Origin: Micromonospora zingiberis
GTDB taxonomy: Bacteria > Actinomycetota > Actinomycetes > Mycobacteriales > Micromonosporaceae
Assembly (NCBI RefSeq): GCF_004331455.1
Contig: NZ_SJJR01000013.1
Span: forward strand, 97,090-161,089
Direction of reading: 5' to 3'
Length of the DNA stretch: 64,000 bases
Shown here: piece by piece, positions 7,590-14,944 of the stretch
How positions within the stretch are numbered: position 1 is the stretch's first letter
Layout of the letters: each line of letters opens with the position of its first letter
The notes under the pieces: generated by a model
What the model was told of the DNA's origin: nothing
Databases searched by the model: none
The model's input: only the letters and a program-made list of their open reading frames with translations
Translations under genes and position numbers: made by a program

Positions 7590-7646
7590 ATGGACGGCGG
7601 CGAGGCCGGACGGGACACGGCGGCGGCTGGCGCAGGTGCGGGCAGC

Positions 7647-8822
7647 TCAGCCGACCGTGGAGCCGAACACCTCGTCGCGGACCGCGTCCAGGGCGGTACG
7701 CAGCGCCCCGCGCAGGATGGGTTCCTCGGTCAGGCCGGTGGGCTCCACCCGGGGGCGTACCAGCGTGATGGCGGCGACCTCGTGTTGCACCCGCTCGGCC
7801 AGCGCCACTCCGCCGGCCTGGCCGACCTCGCCGGCGAGGACCACCAGCGGCGGGTCCAGCACCACACAGGTGCTCGCCACGCCGAGGGCGAGGCGGCGGG
7901 CCACCTCGTCGAGCATCGGCCCGCCGGCCGTGCCGTCGGCGATCGCGGCCCGCACCGCCTCGGCGGCGCCGCCGTCGGGATAACCGTGCTCGCGTGCCAG
8001 GGAGCGGATCGCGTCCGCGCCGGACACCTGCTGGAACGCCGGCTTGGCCCGGCGGGAGACGTCGCGCGGGATCGGCGCGCCGGGCACCGGCAGGTAGCCG
8101 ATCTCGCCGGCCGCGCCGCTGCTGCCGTGGTGCAGTCGTCCACCCAGCATGATCGCCAGACCGACGCCGGCACCGATCCAGACCAGCACGAAGTCCGACA
8201 TGCCCTGGGCCGCACCGGACTGCGCCTCGGCCACCGCGGCCAGGTTGACGTCGTTCTCGAACACCACCGGGGTGTCCAGGTCGTCGCGGAGCGCGGCGAG
8301 CAGGCCGCGGTGCCAGCGGGGCAGGTTGAACGCGAAGGTGATGTCGCCGGTGCCCGGGTCGACCAGACCGGGGGTACCGAGCACGATCCGGCGTACGCTC
8401 GACAGCTGCGCCCCGGCGCTGCTGGCCGCCTGGACCACGGCGTTGTGCACCACGCCCACCGGGTCGTCGGTGTCCTTGGTGGACTGTTCGACCCGGCCGA
8501 CCACCGCGCCGGTGATGTCGGCGCAGGCGGCCACCACCCGCTCCGGGCCGACATCCACCCCGACGACGTACGCGCTGCCCGGCCGCACGGCGTAGAGCTG
8601 GGCGTTCGGCCCGCGCCCGCCGGCCTGCTCACCGACTCGGGTGACCAGGCCACGCTCCTCCAGCCGTTCCACCAGCTGGGAGGCGGTGACCTTGGACAGG
8701 CCGGTCAGCTCGCCGATCCGGGCCCGGGTCAGTGGCCCCTGCTCCAGCAACAGCTCCAACGCCGCGCGGTCGTTGAGCGCCCGCAACAGACGTGGGGTGC
8801 CGGGGAGCCGGGTCGCACTCAT
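7647..8822 (-). CDS. ROK family transcriptional regulator (NagC/XylR type)
   Basis: A 391-residue ROK protein with an N-terminal winged HTH (about residues 17-62, GLSKVTASQLVERLEERGLV) and a C-terminal sugar-kinase-like domain. ATP/sugar-fold motifs are visible as VVGVDVGPERVVAACADITG, FENDVNLAAVAEA and IGAGVGLAIMLGGRLHHG. The cysteine zinc motif (CxCGxxGCxE) usual in ROK proteins is absent after GEIGYLPVPG, so it lacks the normal metal site and is probably a regulator rather than a kinase. Start ATG 8822 has GAGGA 7 nt upstream. It is divergent from a NagZ-like glycosidase, with a palindrome between them, so it probably controls that gene and itself in response to an amino sugar. Confidence 0.87.
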   Translation of the reverse strand: MSATRLPGTPRLLRALNDRAALELLLEQGPLTRARIGELTGLSKVTASQLVERLEERGLVTRVGEQAGGRGPNAQLYAVRPGSAYVVGVDVGPERVVAACADITGAVVGRVEQSTKDTDDPVGVVHNAVVQAASSAGAQLSSVRRIVLGTPGLVDPGTGDITFAFNLPRWHRGLLAALRDDLDTPVVFENDVNLAAVAEAQSGAAQGMSDFVLVWIGAGVGLAIMLGGRLHHGSSGAAGEIGYLPVPGAPIPRDVSRRAKPAFQQVSGADAIRSLAREHGYPDGGAAEAVRAAIADGTAGGPMLDEVARRLALGVASTCVVLDPPLVVLAGEVGQAGGVALAERVQHEVAAITLVRPRVEPTGLTEEPILRGALRTALDAVRDEVFGSTVG

Positions 8823-8835
8823 GCCATATCCTCGA

Positions 8836-8857
8836 ATTTTAGTTAACTTTGCTAACT
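8836..8857 (-). promoter_or_regulatory. ROK promoter and candidate operator
   Basis: AGTTAAC (8841-8847) and GCTAACT (8851-8857) form an inverted repeat with 3-bp spacer, immediately adjoining a TAAAAT -10 (8841-8836 on the minus strand) for the ROK gene. A ROK dimer bound here would block its own promoter and could affect the divergent GH3 gene. Confidence 0.55.
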
Positions 8858-8966
8858 GTAGCTTCGGCCGCGAACGGGTAGCCGTAGCGTATCCGCCGCG
8901 CGGGAGTGCGGCGCTCCGCCGACCCGGTACCAGATCGGCACCGGCCGGCACCGAGAGGAGAATCCC

Positions 8967-10418
8967 GTGGGGTTGGATCCAGGACTCCGCCGGCTCGCCC
9001 TGGGCACCCTGCTGGCCGCGTACCCCGGACCGGTCCCACCCGACTGGGCGGTCGACCTGGTCGCCGACGGGCTGGCCGGACACACCCTGTTCGGCACCAA
9101 CATCGACACACCGGCGCAGGTGGCGACCAGCACGGCCGCGTTGCGCGCCGGCCGGGCCGACGTGCTCGTCGCCGTCGACGAGGAAGGCGGTGACGTCACC
9201 CGGTTGGCGCACGCCACCGGCAGCCCGTACCCGGGCAACGCGGCGCTCGGCGCGATCGGCGACGTGGCGCTCACCCGGCGGATCTACCAGGCCATCGGCG
9301 CGGAGTTGGCCGCCCTCGGCATCACCGTGAACCTGGCGCCCACGGTCGACGTCAACACCGCCGACGACAACCCGGTCATCGGCACCCGGTCGTTCGGCGC
9401 GGACCCGGTGCGGGTCGCCGCGCACTCCGCCGCCGCAGCCGCCGGCCTCCAGAGCGCCGGGGTGGCCGCCTGCGCCAAGCACTTCCCCGGGCACGGCGCC
9501 ACGGTGACCGACTCGCACCACGAACTGCCGACCGTGGACGTGACCCCGGAGGTACTCCGCCAGCGGGACCTGCCGCCGTTCGCCGCGGTGATCGCCGCCG
9601 GCACCAAGGCGGTGATGACCGCCCACATCCGGGTTCCCGCACTGACCGGTGCCGGGCCCGCCACGTTCAGCCGCGCCGTGCTGGTCGAGCTGCTGCGGCA
9701 CGAGTACGGCTTCACCGGCGCCGTGATCACCGACGCGCTGGAGATGAAGGGTGCCGCGCTCGCCGCCGGCGGCATCGCCCCCGGCGCCGTACGGGCCCTG
9801 GCCGCCGGCGCCGACCTGCTCTGCATCGGTGCCAAGGTGGACGCCGAACTGGTCGAACGGGTGGCCGCCGAGATCGTCACGGCGCTGGGCGACGGCCGGC
9901 TGGCGCGGACCCGGGTGGAGCAGGCCGCCGGCCGCGCCGCGGAGCTGGCCGCCTGGACCCGCACCGCCGGCACCGCCACCGCCACCCCCACCGACCTGGG
10001 GTACGCGGCGGCCCGCCGCGCCATCCGGGTGGAGGGCGTGCTGACCGGGCTGCACCATCCACTCGTGGTGCAGGTGCACACCAGGTCCACCATCGTCGAG
10101 GGGCGGGTGCCGTGGGGACTCGGCCCGCACCTCGACGGCACGGAACTGATCCAGGTGGTGGCCGCCGAGGCCGACCCGCAGGAGCTACGCCGGATCGCTG
10201 GCGCCCGCCCGATCGTGCTGGTCGGCCGGCGTCTGCACCGCCTGCCCGGTGGGCCGGAGCTGGTCACCGCGCTGGCCACCACGCACCCGGTGGTGGTGGT
10301 CGAGATGGGCTGGCCGGCGAGCTGGCGGCCGGCCGGTACGCGGGCCTTCGTCACCACGTACGGCGCGAGCCACGCCAACGGCCGGGCCGCCGCCGAAGTG
10401 CTGGGCCTGACCCGCTGA
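8967..10418 (+). CDS. Glycoside hydrolase family 3, NagZ-like beta-N-acetylhexosaminidase
   Basis: A 483-residue GH3 enzyme. KHFPGHG at residues 171-177 followed by TDSHHELP at about 181-188 is the NagZ signature; the His in DSH is the unusual acid/base of this group, and the nucleophile Asp lies in VITDALEMKG (near residue 255). No signal peptide, so it is cytoplasmic. NagZ-type enzymes release GlcNAc from muropeptides or chitooligosaccharides. Residues 340-483 are an extra C-terminal domain. GTG 8967 has GAGAGGAG upstream. Location opposite a ROK regulator supports amino-sugar control. Substrate (cell-wall recycling or chitin) is unresolved. Confidence 0.87.
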   Translation: MGLDPGLRRLALGTLLAAYPGPVPPDWAVDLVADGLAGHTLFGTNIDTPAQVATSTAALRAGRADVLVAVDEEGGDVTRLAHATGSPYPGNAALGAIGDVALTRRIYQAIGAELAALGITVNLAPTVDVNTADDNPVIGTRSFGADPVRVAAHSAAAAAGLQSAGVAACAKHFPGHGATVTDSHHELPTVDVTPEVLRQRDLPPFAAVIAAGTKAVMTAHIRVPALTGAGPATFSRAVLVELLRHEYGFTGAVITDALEMKGAALAAGGIAPGAVRALAAGADLLCIGAKVDAELVERVAAEIVTALGDGRLARTRVEQAAGRAAELAAWTRTAGTATATPTDLGYAAARRAIRVEGVLTGLHHPLVVQVHTRSTIVEGRVPWGLGPHLDGTELIQVVAAEADPQELRRIAGARPIVLVGRRLHRLPGGPELVTALATTHPVVVVEMGWPASWRPAGTRAFVTTYGASHANGRAAAEVLGLTR

Positions 10419-10452
10419 GGCACACGTCACCCGACACCGCCCAGATCCCTTC

Positions 10453-10509
10453 TTGAACGTGTTCAACTTCGGTCGTACGCTGATGCTGTCGATATTTGAA
10501 CACGTTCAA
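10453..10509 (+). promoter_or_regulatory. Promoter flanked by two palindromic operators
   Basis: TTGAACGTGTTCAA (10453-10466) and TTGAACACGTTCAA (10496-10509) are near-perfect palindromes 43 bp apart, about four helical turns. TTGAAC at 10453-10458 is also the -35, with TACGCT (10476-10481) as -10 at exactly 17 bp. The second palindrome lies just after the expected transcription start. This is repressor architecture; the TetR protein encoded in the same operon is the obvious candidate. Confidence 0.7.
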
Positions 10510-10524
10510 GACTGGGGCTTCGGC

Positions 10525-10986
10525 ATGGACATCAAGGTCTGGATGTACCTGGTCTACCTGGCGGTCAGCATCGGCCTGACCGTCTGGGTGGCCCGGACGC
10601 TGGCGCGCAACGGGCAGATCTTTCTTGAGGAGGTGTTCTCCGACGAGCGGCTCGCCCGCGCCGTGAACAACCTCCTGGTGATCGGGTTCTACCTGCTCAA
10701 CCTCGGCTACGTGACGGTGGCGATGCGGCACTCCGAGCCCATCGGGTCCACCAGCCAGGCGATGGAGGAGCTGTCCTGGAAGATCGGACTGGTCCTGCTG
10801 GTGCTCGGTGCGCTGCACTTCTTCAACGTCTACGCCCTGGGTCGCTACCGGCGTAGCCGGTTGCGCCAACTCGCCACCCAGCCACCGCTGCCACCGATCG
10901 GACAGCTGCCGATGCAGCACGCGCACCCGGCCACCCCACCCGGGTCGCCGCACGGCCCGGCGAACCCGACGGCACCACCTCGATGA
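10525..10986 (+). CDS. Small membrane protein in a TetR-controlled operon
   Basis: A 153-residue protein with three hydrophobic segments: residues 6-24, 50-72 and 95-112. The tail after residue 115 is proline-rich and presumably cytoplasmic or extracytoplasmic. MDIKVWMYLVYLAVSIGL starts the protein; ATG 10525 is preferred because an in-frame start at 10453 would lie inside the operator and upstream of the predicted transcription start. The stop overlaps the next gene by ATGA. No known family recognised. By context it belongs with a DCC thiol oxidoreductase and a TetR repressor; a role in membrane redox or stress is a guess. Confidence 0.72.
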   Translation: MDIKVWMYLVYLAVSIGLTVWVARTLARNGQIFLEEVFSDERLARAVNNLLVIGFYLLNLGYVTVAMRHSEPIGSTSQAMEELSWKIGLVLLVLGALHFFNVYALGRYRRSRLRQLATQPPLPPIGQLPMQHAHPATPPGSPHGPANPTAPPR

Positions 10987-11477
10987 GCACCCCCAGCCCG
11001 TACCGGGCAGGTGGGCCGCCGGATGCCACCGCGCACGGGGGTGGTGGCATCCGGCACTTCACCGTCCTCTATGACGCGCACTGCCCGATGTGCCGCGCCG
11101 CACGCGGCTGGCTGGCGTCGCGACCCCAACTCGTACCCCTGGAGTTCGTGCCGGCCGGCTCGGCCGAGGCCCGGCGGCGCTTTCCCGGCCTGGACCACGA
11201 CGCGACGCTGCGCGACCTCACGGTGGTGGCCGACACCGGCGCGGTCTACACCGGCGACGGCGCCTGGTTCGCCTGCCTGTGGGCGCTGGCCGACCACCGG
11301 GCGACGGCCGACCGCCTGGCCCGCCCACACCTGTTGCCGCTGGCGCGCCGAATGATTGCCACCGCGTCGGCGGTTCGCGAACGCGTCCGCGAACCGGGGT
11401 CGGCGCCGGCCGACGACCCGGCGGGATACGGTGATCCGGATGACCGACCAGCCTGTGCCGACGACCGCTGCGGGTGA
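10983..11477 (+). CDS. DCC family thiol-disulfide oxidoreductase-like protein (DUF393)
   Basis: A 164-residue protein with the defining DxxCPxC motif at residues 31-37 (YDAHCPMC), followed by RAARGWLASRP, as in DUF393/DCC proteins. The fold is thioredoxin-like and the two cysteines are expected to be redox active, though substrates are unknown for the family. The N-terminal 22 residues are Gly/Pro-rich and probably disordered; a later start is possible. It overlaps the membrane protein stop by 4 bp and the following tetR start by 38 bp, so all three are co-translated. The C-terminus contains two further cysteines. Confidence 0.82.
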   Translation: MSTPSPYRAGGPPDATAHGGGGIRHFTVLYDAHCPMCRAARGWLASRPQLVPLEFVPAGSAEARRRFPGLDHDATLRDLTVVADTGAVYTGDGAWFACLWALADHRATADRLARPHLLPLARRMIATASAVRERVREPGSAPADDPAGYGDPDDRPACADDRCG

Positions 11478-12138
11478 GCCGGCGACCGCCCGGGGCGAGC
11501 AGACCCGGCTACTGATCCTGGAAACCGCGATGCGGATGTTCCGCGAGCGGGGTTACGCACGGACCACCATGCGCGCCATCGCCCAGGAGGCCGGGGTCGC
11601 GGTCGGCAACGCCTACTACTACTTCGGCTCGAAAGAGCGCCTGATCCAGGAGTTCTACACCAGGACCCAGGAGGAGCACCGGGTGGCGGCGCGACCGGTG
11701 CTGGACCGCGAAACCGAGTTCGCCGCCCGGCTGTCCGGGGTGCTGCACGCGGCCATCGACGTACTGGGGCCCTCGCACGAGTTCGCGGGCAGCTTCTTCA
11801 AGGTCGCCGCGGAGCCCAGCTCACCGCTGAGCCCGTTCTCGCCCGAGTCGGCCGGGCCCCGCCAGGCGGCCATCGACATCTTCGCCGAGGTGCTGGCGGG
11901 CTCGACCGCCAAGGTCGACGCGGAACTGCGTCCCCAATTGCCGGAACTGCTCTGGCTGGCGTACATGGGAACGGTGCTCTACTGGGTCTACGACCGCTCA
12001 CCGGGGCAGGCCCGCACCCGCATGTTGATCGACGGCGCGGTGCCGTTGATCGACCGGCTGGTGACGCTCTCCCGACTGCGGGTGCTGCGCCCGGTGACCC
12101 GCCAGATCACCGATCTGATTCGCACTCTGCGTCACTGA
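11440..12138 (+). CDS. TetR family transcriptional regulator
   Basis: A 232-residue TetR protein. The HTH is at about residues 22-68 (FRERGYARTTMRAIAQEAG then VGNAYYYFGSKERLIQEF). The C-terminal domain is alpha-helical, with LAYMGTVLYWVYDRSPGQ near residue 175, typical of ligand-binding TetR domains. ATG 11440 was chosen; GTG 11431 is an in-frame alternative. The start lies within the 3' end of the DCC gene (38-bp overlap), suggesting coupled translation. It probably represses its own operon through the twin palindromes at 10453-10509. Ligand unknown. Confidence 0.85.
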   Translation: MTDQPVPTTAAGEPATARGEQTRLLILETAMRMFRERGYARTTMRAIAQEAGVAVGNAYYYFGSKERLIQEFYTRTQEEHRVAARPVLDRETEFAARLSGVLHAAIDVLGPSHEFAGSFFKVAAEPSSPLSPFSPESAGPRQAAIDIFAEVLAGSTAKVDAELRPQLPELLWLAYMGTVLYWVYDRSPGQARTRMLIDGAVPLIDRLVTLSRLRVLRPVTRQITDLIRTLRH

Positions 12139-12278
12139 CCGGCACTCGACCCTGGGCACGTCGACCCAGGTCAAGTCCACTATTCGACACCGCAGAGGTG
12201 GCACCGGGAGCTTGCCGACCGGTAACTGGATACGTAGCGTGATCGGCATCGAGCCACACGCGGACCTGGGGGGAGGCT

Positions 12279-12314
12279 GCGGACCGTGGATCCGGCCCGG
12301 GATCCACGGTCCGC
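12279..12314. terminator. Strong bidirectional terminator hairpin
   Basis: GCGGACCGTGGATCC (12279-12293) pairs perfectly with GGATCCACGGTCCGC (12300-12314) around a 6-nt loop: a 15-bp stem between the convergent tetR operon and GNAT gene. Confidence 0.8.
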
Positions 12315-12326
12315 GCCCTGCGAAGG

Positions 12327-12986
12327 TCAGCCGGGATAGACCCCGAACGACCGCCAGCCCCGGTCCGGAAAGCCGGCGGCCTCGGCGACCCGGGCTGAGG
12401 CGGCGTTGGCCCGGTCGTGCAGATAGGTGGGCACGGCGCCGTCGTCGAGCACCCGGCGGGCCGCCTGGGCGACCAGTCGCCGGGCCAGTCCTCGCCCCCG
12501 GGCCGCCGGCACCGTACCCACCGCCAGTTCATGCCCGAACCGGTCGTGCCGCTTGATCCCGACACCGGCCAGGTAGCGGCCCCGATCGTCGCGGACCACC
12601 AGCACGGGTCGGTCGAACAACCGCAGCCAGGACGGCAGGCCCGCGGTGCCGGGCGGGATCCACTCGCCGACCTCCGGCAGCGGCGCGGGTGCCACGCTCC
12701 ACCGGAACACGTCGTCGTGCACCACCCAGCCGGGCTGGCCGACCGCCGCCGGCAGGGCGGGCAACAGCCGGTCCGGCCGCTGGGCCAGGTCGCGCACCCC
12801 GGCGACCCGGTCGGACGGTACGGACAGCACGGTGCTCCCACCAGCGGTGACCGCGATCGCGGGCCGCAGCCGACCGTCCCAGGCCGGACGGCTGCGTCGC
12901 CACGACCCCACCACGTGCAGCCCCGCACCCGCAGGCCACTGCCCCAGCCAGGTCGCCAGATGCAGGTGGAGCCGCCGGTCGCGCAC
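12327..12986 (-). CDS. GNAT family N-acetyltransferase
   Basis: About 219 residues. The C-terminal half is a GNAT domain: the acetyl-CoA-binding loop is seen as VPAARGRGLARRLVAQAARRV, followed by YLHDRANAASARVAEAAGFPDRG, the usual final motif. The N-terminal 100 residues contain many tryptophans and no familiar motif, so this is probably a two-lobed GNAT like those acting on small amines. Start GTG 12986 is preceded by GGAGGT at 5-nt spacing, which I prefer over the ATG at 13043. Substrate unknown. Confidence 0.8.
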   Translation of the reverse strand: MRDRRLHLHLATWLGQWPAGAGLHVVGSWRRSRPAWDGRLRPAIAVTAGGSTVLSVPSDRVAGVRDLAQRPDRLLPALPAAVGQPGWVVHDDVFRWSVAPAPLPEVGEWIPPGTAGLPSWLRLFDRPVLVVRDDRGRYLAGVGIKRHDRFGHELAVGTVPAARGRGLARRLVAQAARRVLDDGAVPTYLHDRANAASARVAEAAGFPDRGWRSFGVYPG

Positions 12987-13160
12987 CGTCCACCTCCCGC
13001 GCCGTCGCTGCCGCCCGCCCACCGTACGACGGGCGGACGGCACGGCGCCGACCGTCCGGAGGACTTTCGCAACGCCCTCGCGCCCACCGGAACCTGATCC
13101 ATCGATCGACCGTCATACCCATTTCCATACATGTACAACTTTCTCTGGAACGGTGGGCAC

Positions 13161-13343
13161 ATGCCGATTCAACCGGACGACGGTCACCAGCGGGACACCA
13201 CGCGGATCTGGCCGGACGGCAGGGCGGCGAGACGCTTCCCCGGGCAGCCGCCACACCTCGGTCACCGTTCCGGCTCGCTGTCCTGGCACGAGCTGAACCG
13301 GCTACCCGTCGGCGCCTACCCGAGCCACCTCAACACCCACTGA
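13161..13343 (+). CDS. Small basic protein, hypothetical
   Basis: A 60-residue frame (MPIQPDDGHQRDTTRIWPDG at the start, ending in GAYPSHLNTH), rich in Arg, His and Pro. GGTGG lies a few bases before ATG 13161; an in-frame ATG at 13131 would add 10 residues. It occupies an otherwise empty interval and lies divergent to the GNAT gene. Codon use is ordinary for the genome. No family recognised; it may not be translated. Confidence 0.4.
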   Translation: MPIQPDDGHQRDTTRIWPDGRAARRFPGQPPHLGHRSGSLSWHELNRLPVGAYPSHLNTH

Positions 13344-13518
13344 CGCACCAAGATCCGATAGATTCCGGTGCGCCGGATCGCGTCGCTCACCGGGCAGCCA
13401 ACCGAGTGGGTCGCACCGAAGGGCACTCTCTGACGGCGAGCCAGCGCCGTCGTTCGCACACCTGTCGGGTAACGTCTGCTGGTCCTCCGACCGGGTTACG
13501 ACAGGAGCTAGCGCACCC

Positions 13519-14037
13519 ATGGGCAAGAAGACGATTCGCGTCTCCGACTTCAGCGGCACGGTGCTGGGCCCCGACGACGAGTCGGTCCGCGTCGTCGTCC
13601 TTGAGCACCCTGACCTGGTGGCCGGGCCCGTGCAGCTGGACGCGACCCCGGTGGAGGTGGAGAGCCTCGACGACGCGGCGCTGGACGTGGCCGTGGTCGA
13701 GATCCACGACCGGCACGGTCACGGCGAGCCGCGCCGGGTGGTGCTGACCGCCAGCGAGTTCGACGCGATGGCCACCGACATGCCGATGGCCCAGCTTCTC
13801 AAGACCGCCGAGCGGGTACGCCCACCGAAGACCCGACGCGCCGCCGAGAAGGTCGACTACGCCACCATCGAGCACGCGGGAAAGCCACACAGGGGACGGG
13901 TCACCGAGGAGGAGGCCCTACTGGTGCGCGAGCAGCTCGACGAGGTGAACAAGCGCCTCGCCGACGCCGGGCTGCGCCAGATCGATCCGGCCGACCCCGA
14001 GCACGCCGCCCGGTACGGCTTCCCCACCGCGTCCTGA
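13519..14037 (+). CDS. Conserved-looking hypothetical protein with acidic, helical C-terminus
   Basis: A 172-residue soluble protein. The N-terminus MGKKTIRVSDFSG and the beta-rich first 80 residues are followed by a KTRRAAEKVDYATIEHAG segment (about residues 110-127) and a helical stretch RVTEEEALLVREQLDEVNKR. The basic linker before VDYATIEHAG recalls nucleoid-associated Lsr2-like layouts, but no Lsr2 domain is evident. AGGAG lies 12 nt before ATG 13519. It ends 4 bp from the convergent Clp-N gene. I do not recognise the family. Confidence 0.62.
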   Translation: MGKKTIRVSDFSGTVLGPDDESVRVVVLEHPDLVAGPVQLDATPVEVESLDDAALDVAVVEIHDRHGHGEPRRVVLTASEFDAMATDMPMAQLLKTAERVRPPKTRRAAEKVDYATIEHAGKPHRGRVTEEEALLVREQLDEVNKRLADAGLRQIDPADPEHAARYGFPTAS

Positions 14038-14041
14038 TCGC

Positions 14042-14755
14042 CTACTCGAACGCCCGCAGCTTGGCCAGGGCCGCCACGGTGTTCGCTTCCGTGGTGGCCT
14101 TGTCCACGCCGAGGCCACTGAGCACTCCCTTGCCGTCCTCCTGCTCCAGCAGGGCCAGCAGGATGTGCTCGGTGCCGATGTAGTTGTGCCCGAGTCGCAG
14201 CGCCTCGCGGAAGGTCAGTTCGAGCGCCTTCTTGCCGGCGGCGTCGTACGGAATCAGGTCGGGAACCTCGTCCGACGACGGCGGCAGCGCGGCGGTGGCC
14301 GCCTCGCGTACGGCCTCGACCGAGACGCCGGCGGCGGCCAGCACCTTCGCGGCCAGCGCCTCCGGCTCGACCAGCAGCCCGAGCACCAGGTGCACCGGGC
14401 CGACCTGGGCGTTACCGGCGGCCTTCGCCTCGTTGTGCGAGGCCGCCACCACGTTGCGGGCACGCGGGGTGAACCGCTGGAAGCCCTCCTGGGGGTCCAT
14501 CGCCGCGCCGACGAAGCGCTTCTGCGCGGCCTGCTTGCTCACCCCCATGCTGCGGCCGATCTCGGTCCACGACGCGCCGGAGCGCCGGGCCTGGTCGACG
14601 AAGTGGCCGATCAGGTGATCGGCGACATCGCCGATGTGATCGGCGACCAGGACAGCGCCGGTGAGCTGGTCGAGGGCGTCGGTGTGGGTCTGCTTGATGG
14701 TCTGGATCAGATCGTCGAGCCGGACCGGGTTGCTCATCTGGACAGGATTCGTCAT
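14042..14755 (-). CDS. Clp N-domain protein with N-terminal helix-turn-helix
   Basis: A 237-residue protein without AAA+ modules. Residues 58-83 (SGASWTEIGRSMGVSKQAAQ) look like a DNA-binding HTH. From about residue 90 two Clp-N repeats follow: FTPRARNVVAASHNEAKAAG with VGPVHLVLGLLVEPE, then ALELTFREALRLGHNYIGTEHILLALLEQEDG. Clp-N repeats normally bind substrates or adaptors of ClpC/ClpB. An HTH joined to Clp-N suggests a regulator responding to protein quality or a Clp adaptor that binds DNA. The ATG 14755 sits at the predicted transcription start (leaderless). Paired operators upstream suggest autoregulation. Confidence 0.8.
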   Translation of the reverse strand: MTNPVQMSNPVRLDDLIQTIKQTHTDALDQLTGAVLVADHIGDVADHLIGHFVDQARRSGASWTEIGRSMGVSKQAAQKRFVGAAMDPQEGFQRFTPRARNVVAASHNEAKAAGNAQVGPVHLVLGLLVEPEALAAKVLAAAGVSVEAVREAATAALPPSSDEVPDLIPYDAAGKKALELTFREALRLGHNYIGTEHILLALLEQEDGKGVLSGLGVDKATTEANTVAALAKLRAFE

Positions 14756-14804
14756 GCGTCAACCATAGGTTGACGCATGCATTGGCGTCAACCACGGGTT
14801 GACG
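14756..14804 (-). promoter_or_regulatory. Promoter embedded in two GTCAACC-N3-GGTTGAC operators
   Basis: Two inverted repeats, 14756-14776 and 14785-14804, have 8-9-bp arms (GCGTCAACC/GGTTGACGC) and 3-bp spacers, centred 29 bp apart. On the minus strand TTGACG (14791-14786) and TATGGT (14767-14762) form a -35/-10 pair at 18 bp, with transcription starting at the ATG 14755. Bound protein would cover both hexamers. Confidence 0.7.
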
Positions 14805-14846
14805 ATCACTGAGTGTGCACTCACCCCATGATCGCTGTTAACAACC

Positions 14847-14895
14847 TTGACTAAATCTCGTGAAATCGACAGACTGCGATTGGAGAGCGCTCTCC
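14847..14895 (+). promoter_or_regulatory. Promoter with LacI-type operator for the GH16 gene
   Basis: TTGACT (14847-14852) and CAGACT (14870-14875) lie 17 bp apart. The perfect 14-bp palindrome GGAGAGCGCTCTCC (14882-14895) covers the expected transcription start. A GCGC-centred palindrome is the typical LacI-family operator of actinobacterial polysaccharidase genes. Confidence 0.65.
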
Positions 14896-14944
14896 TTCCT
14901 CGCCGGGGCGCCCGCTTCGTCCGTCCACCCAAAGGAGATCAATC

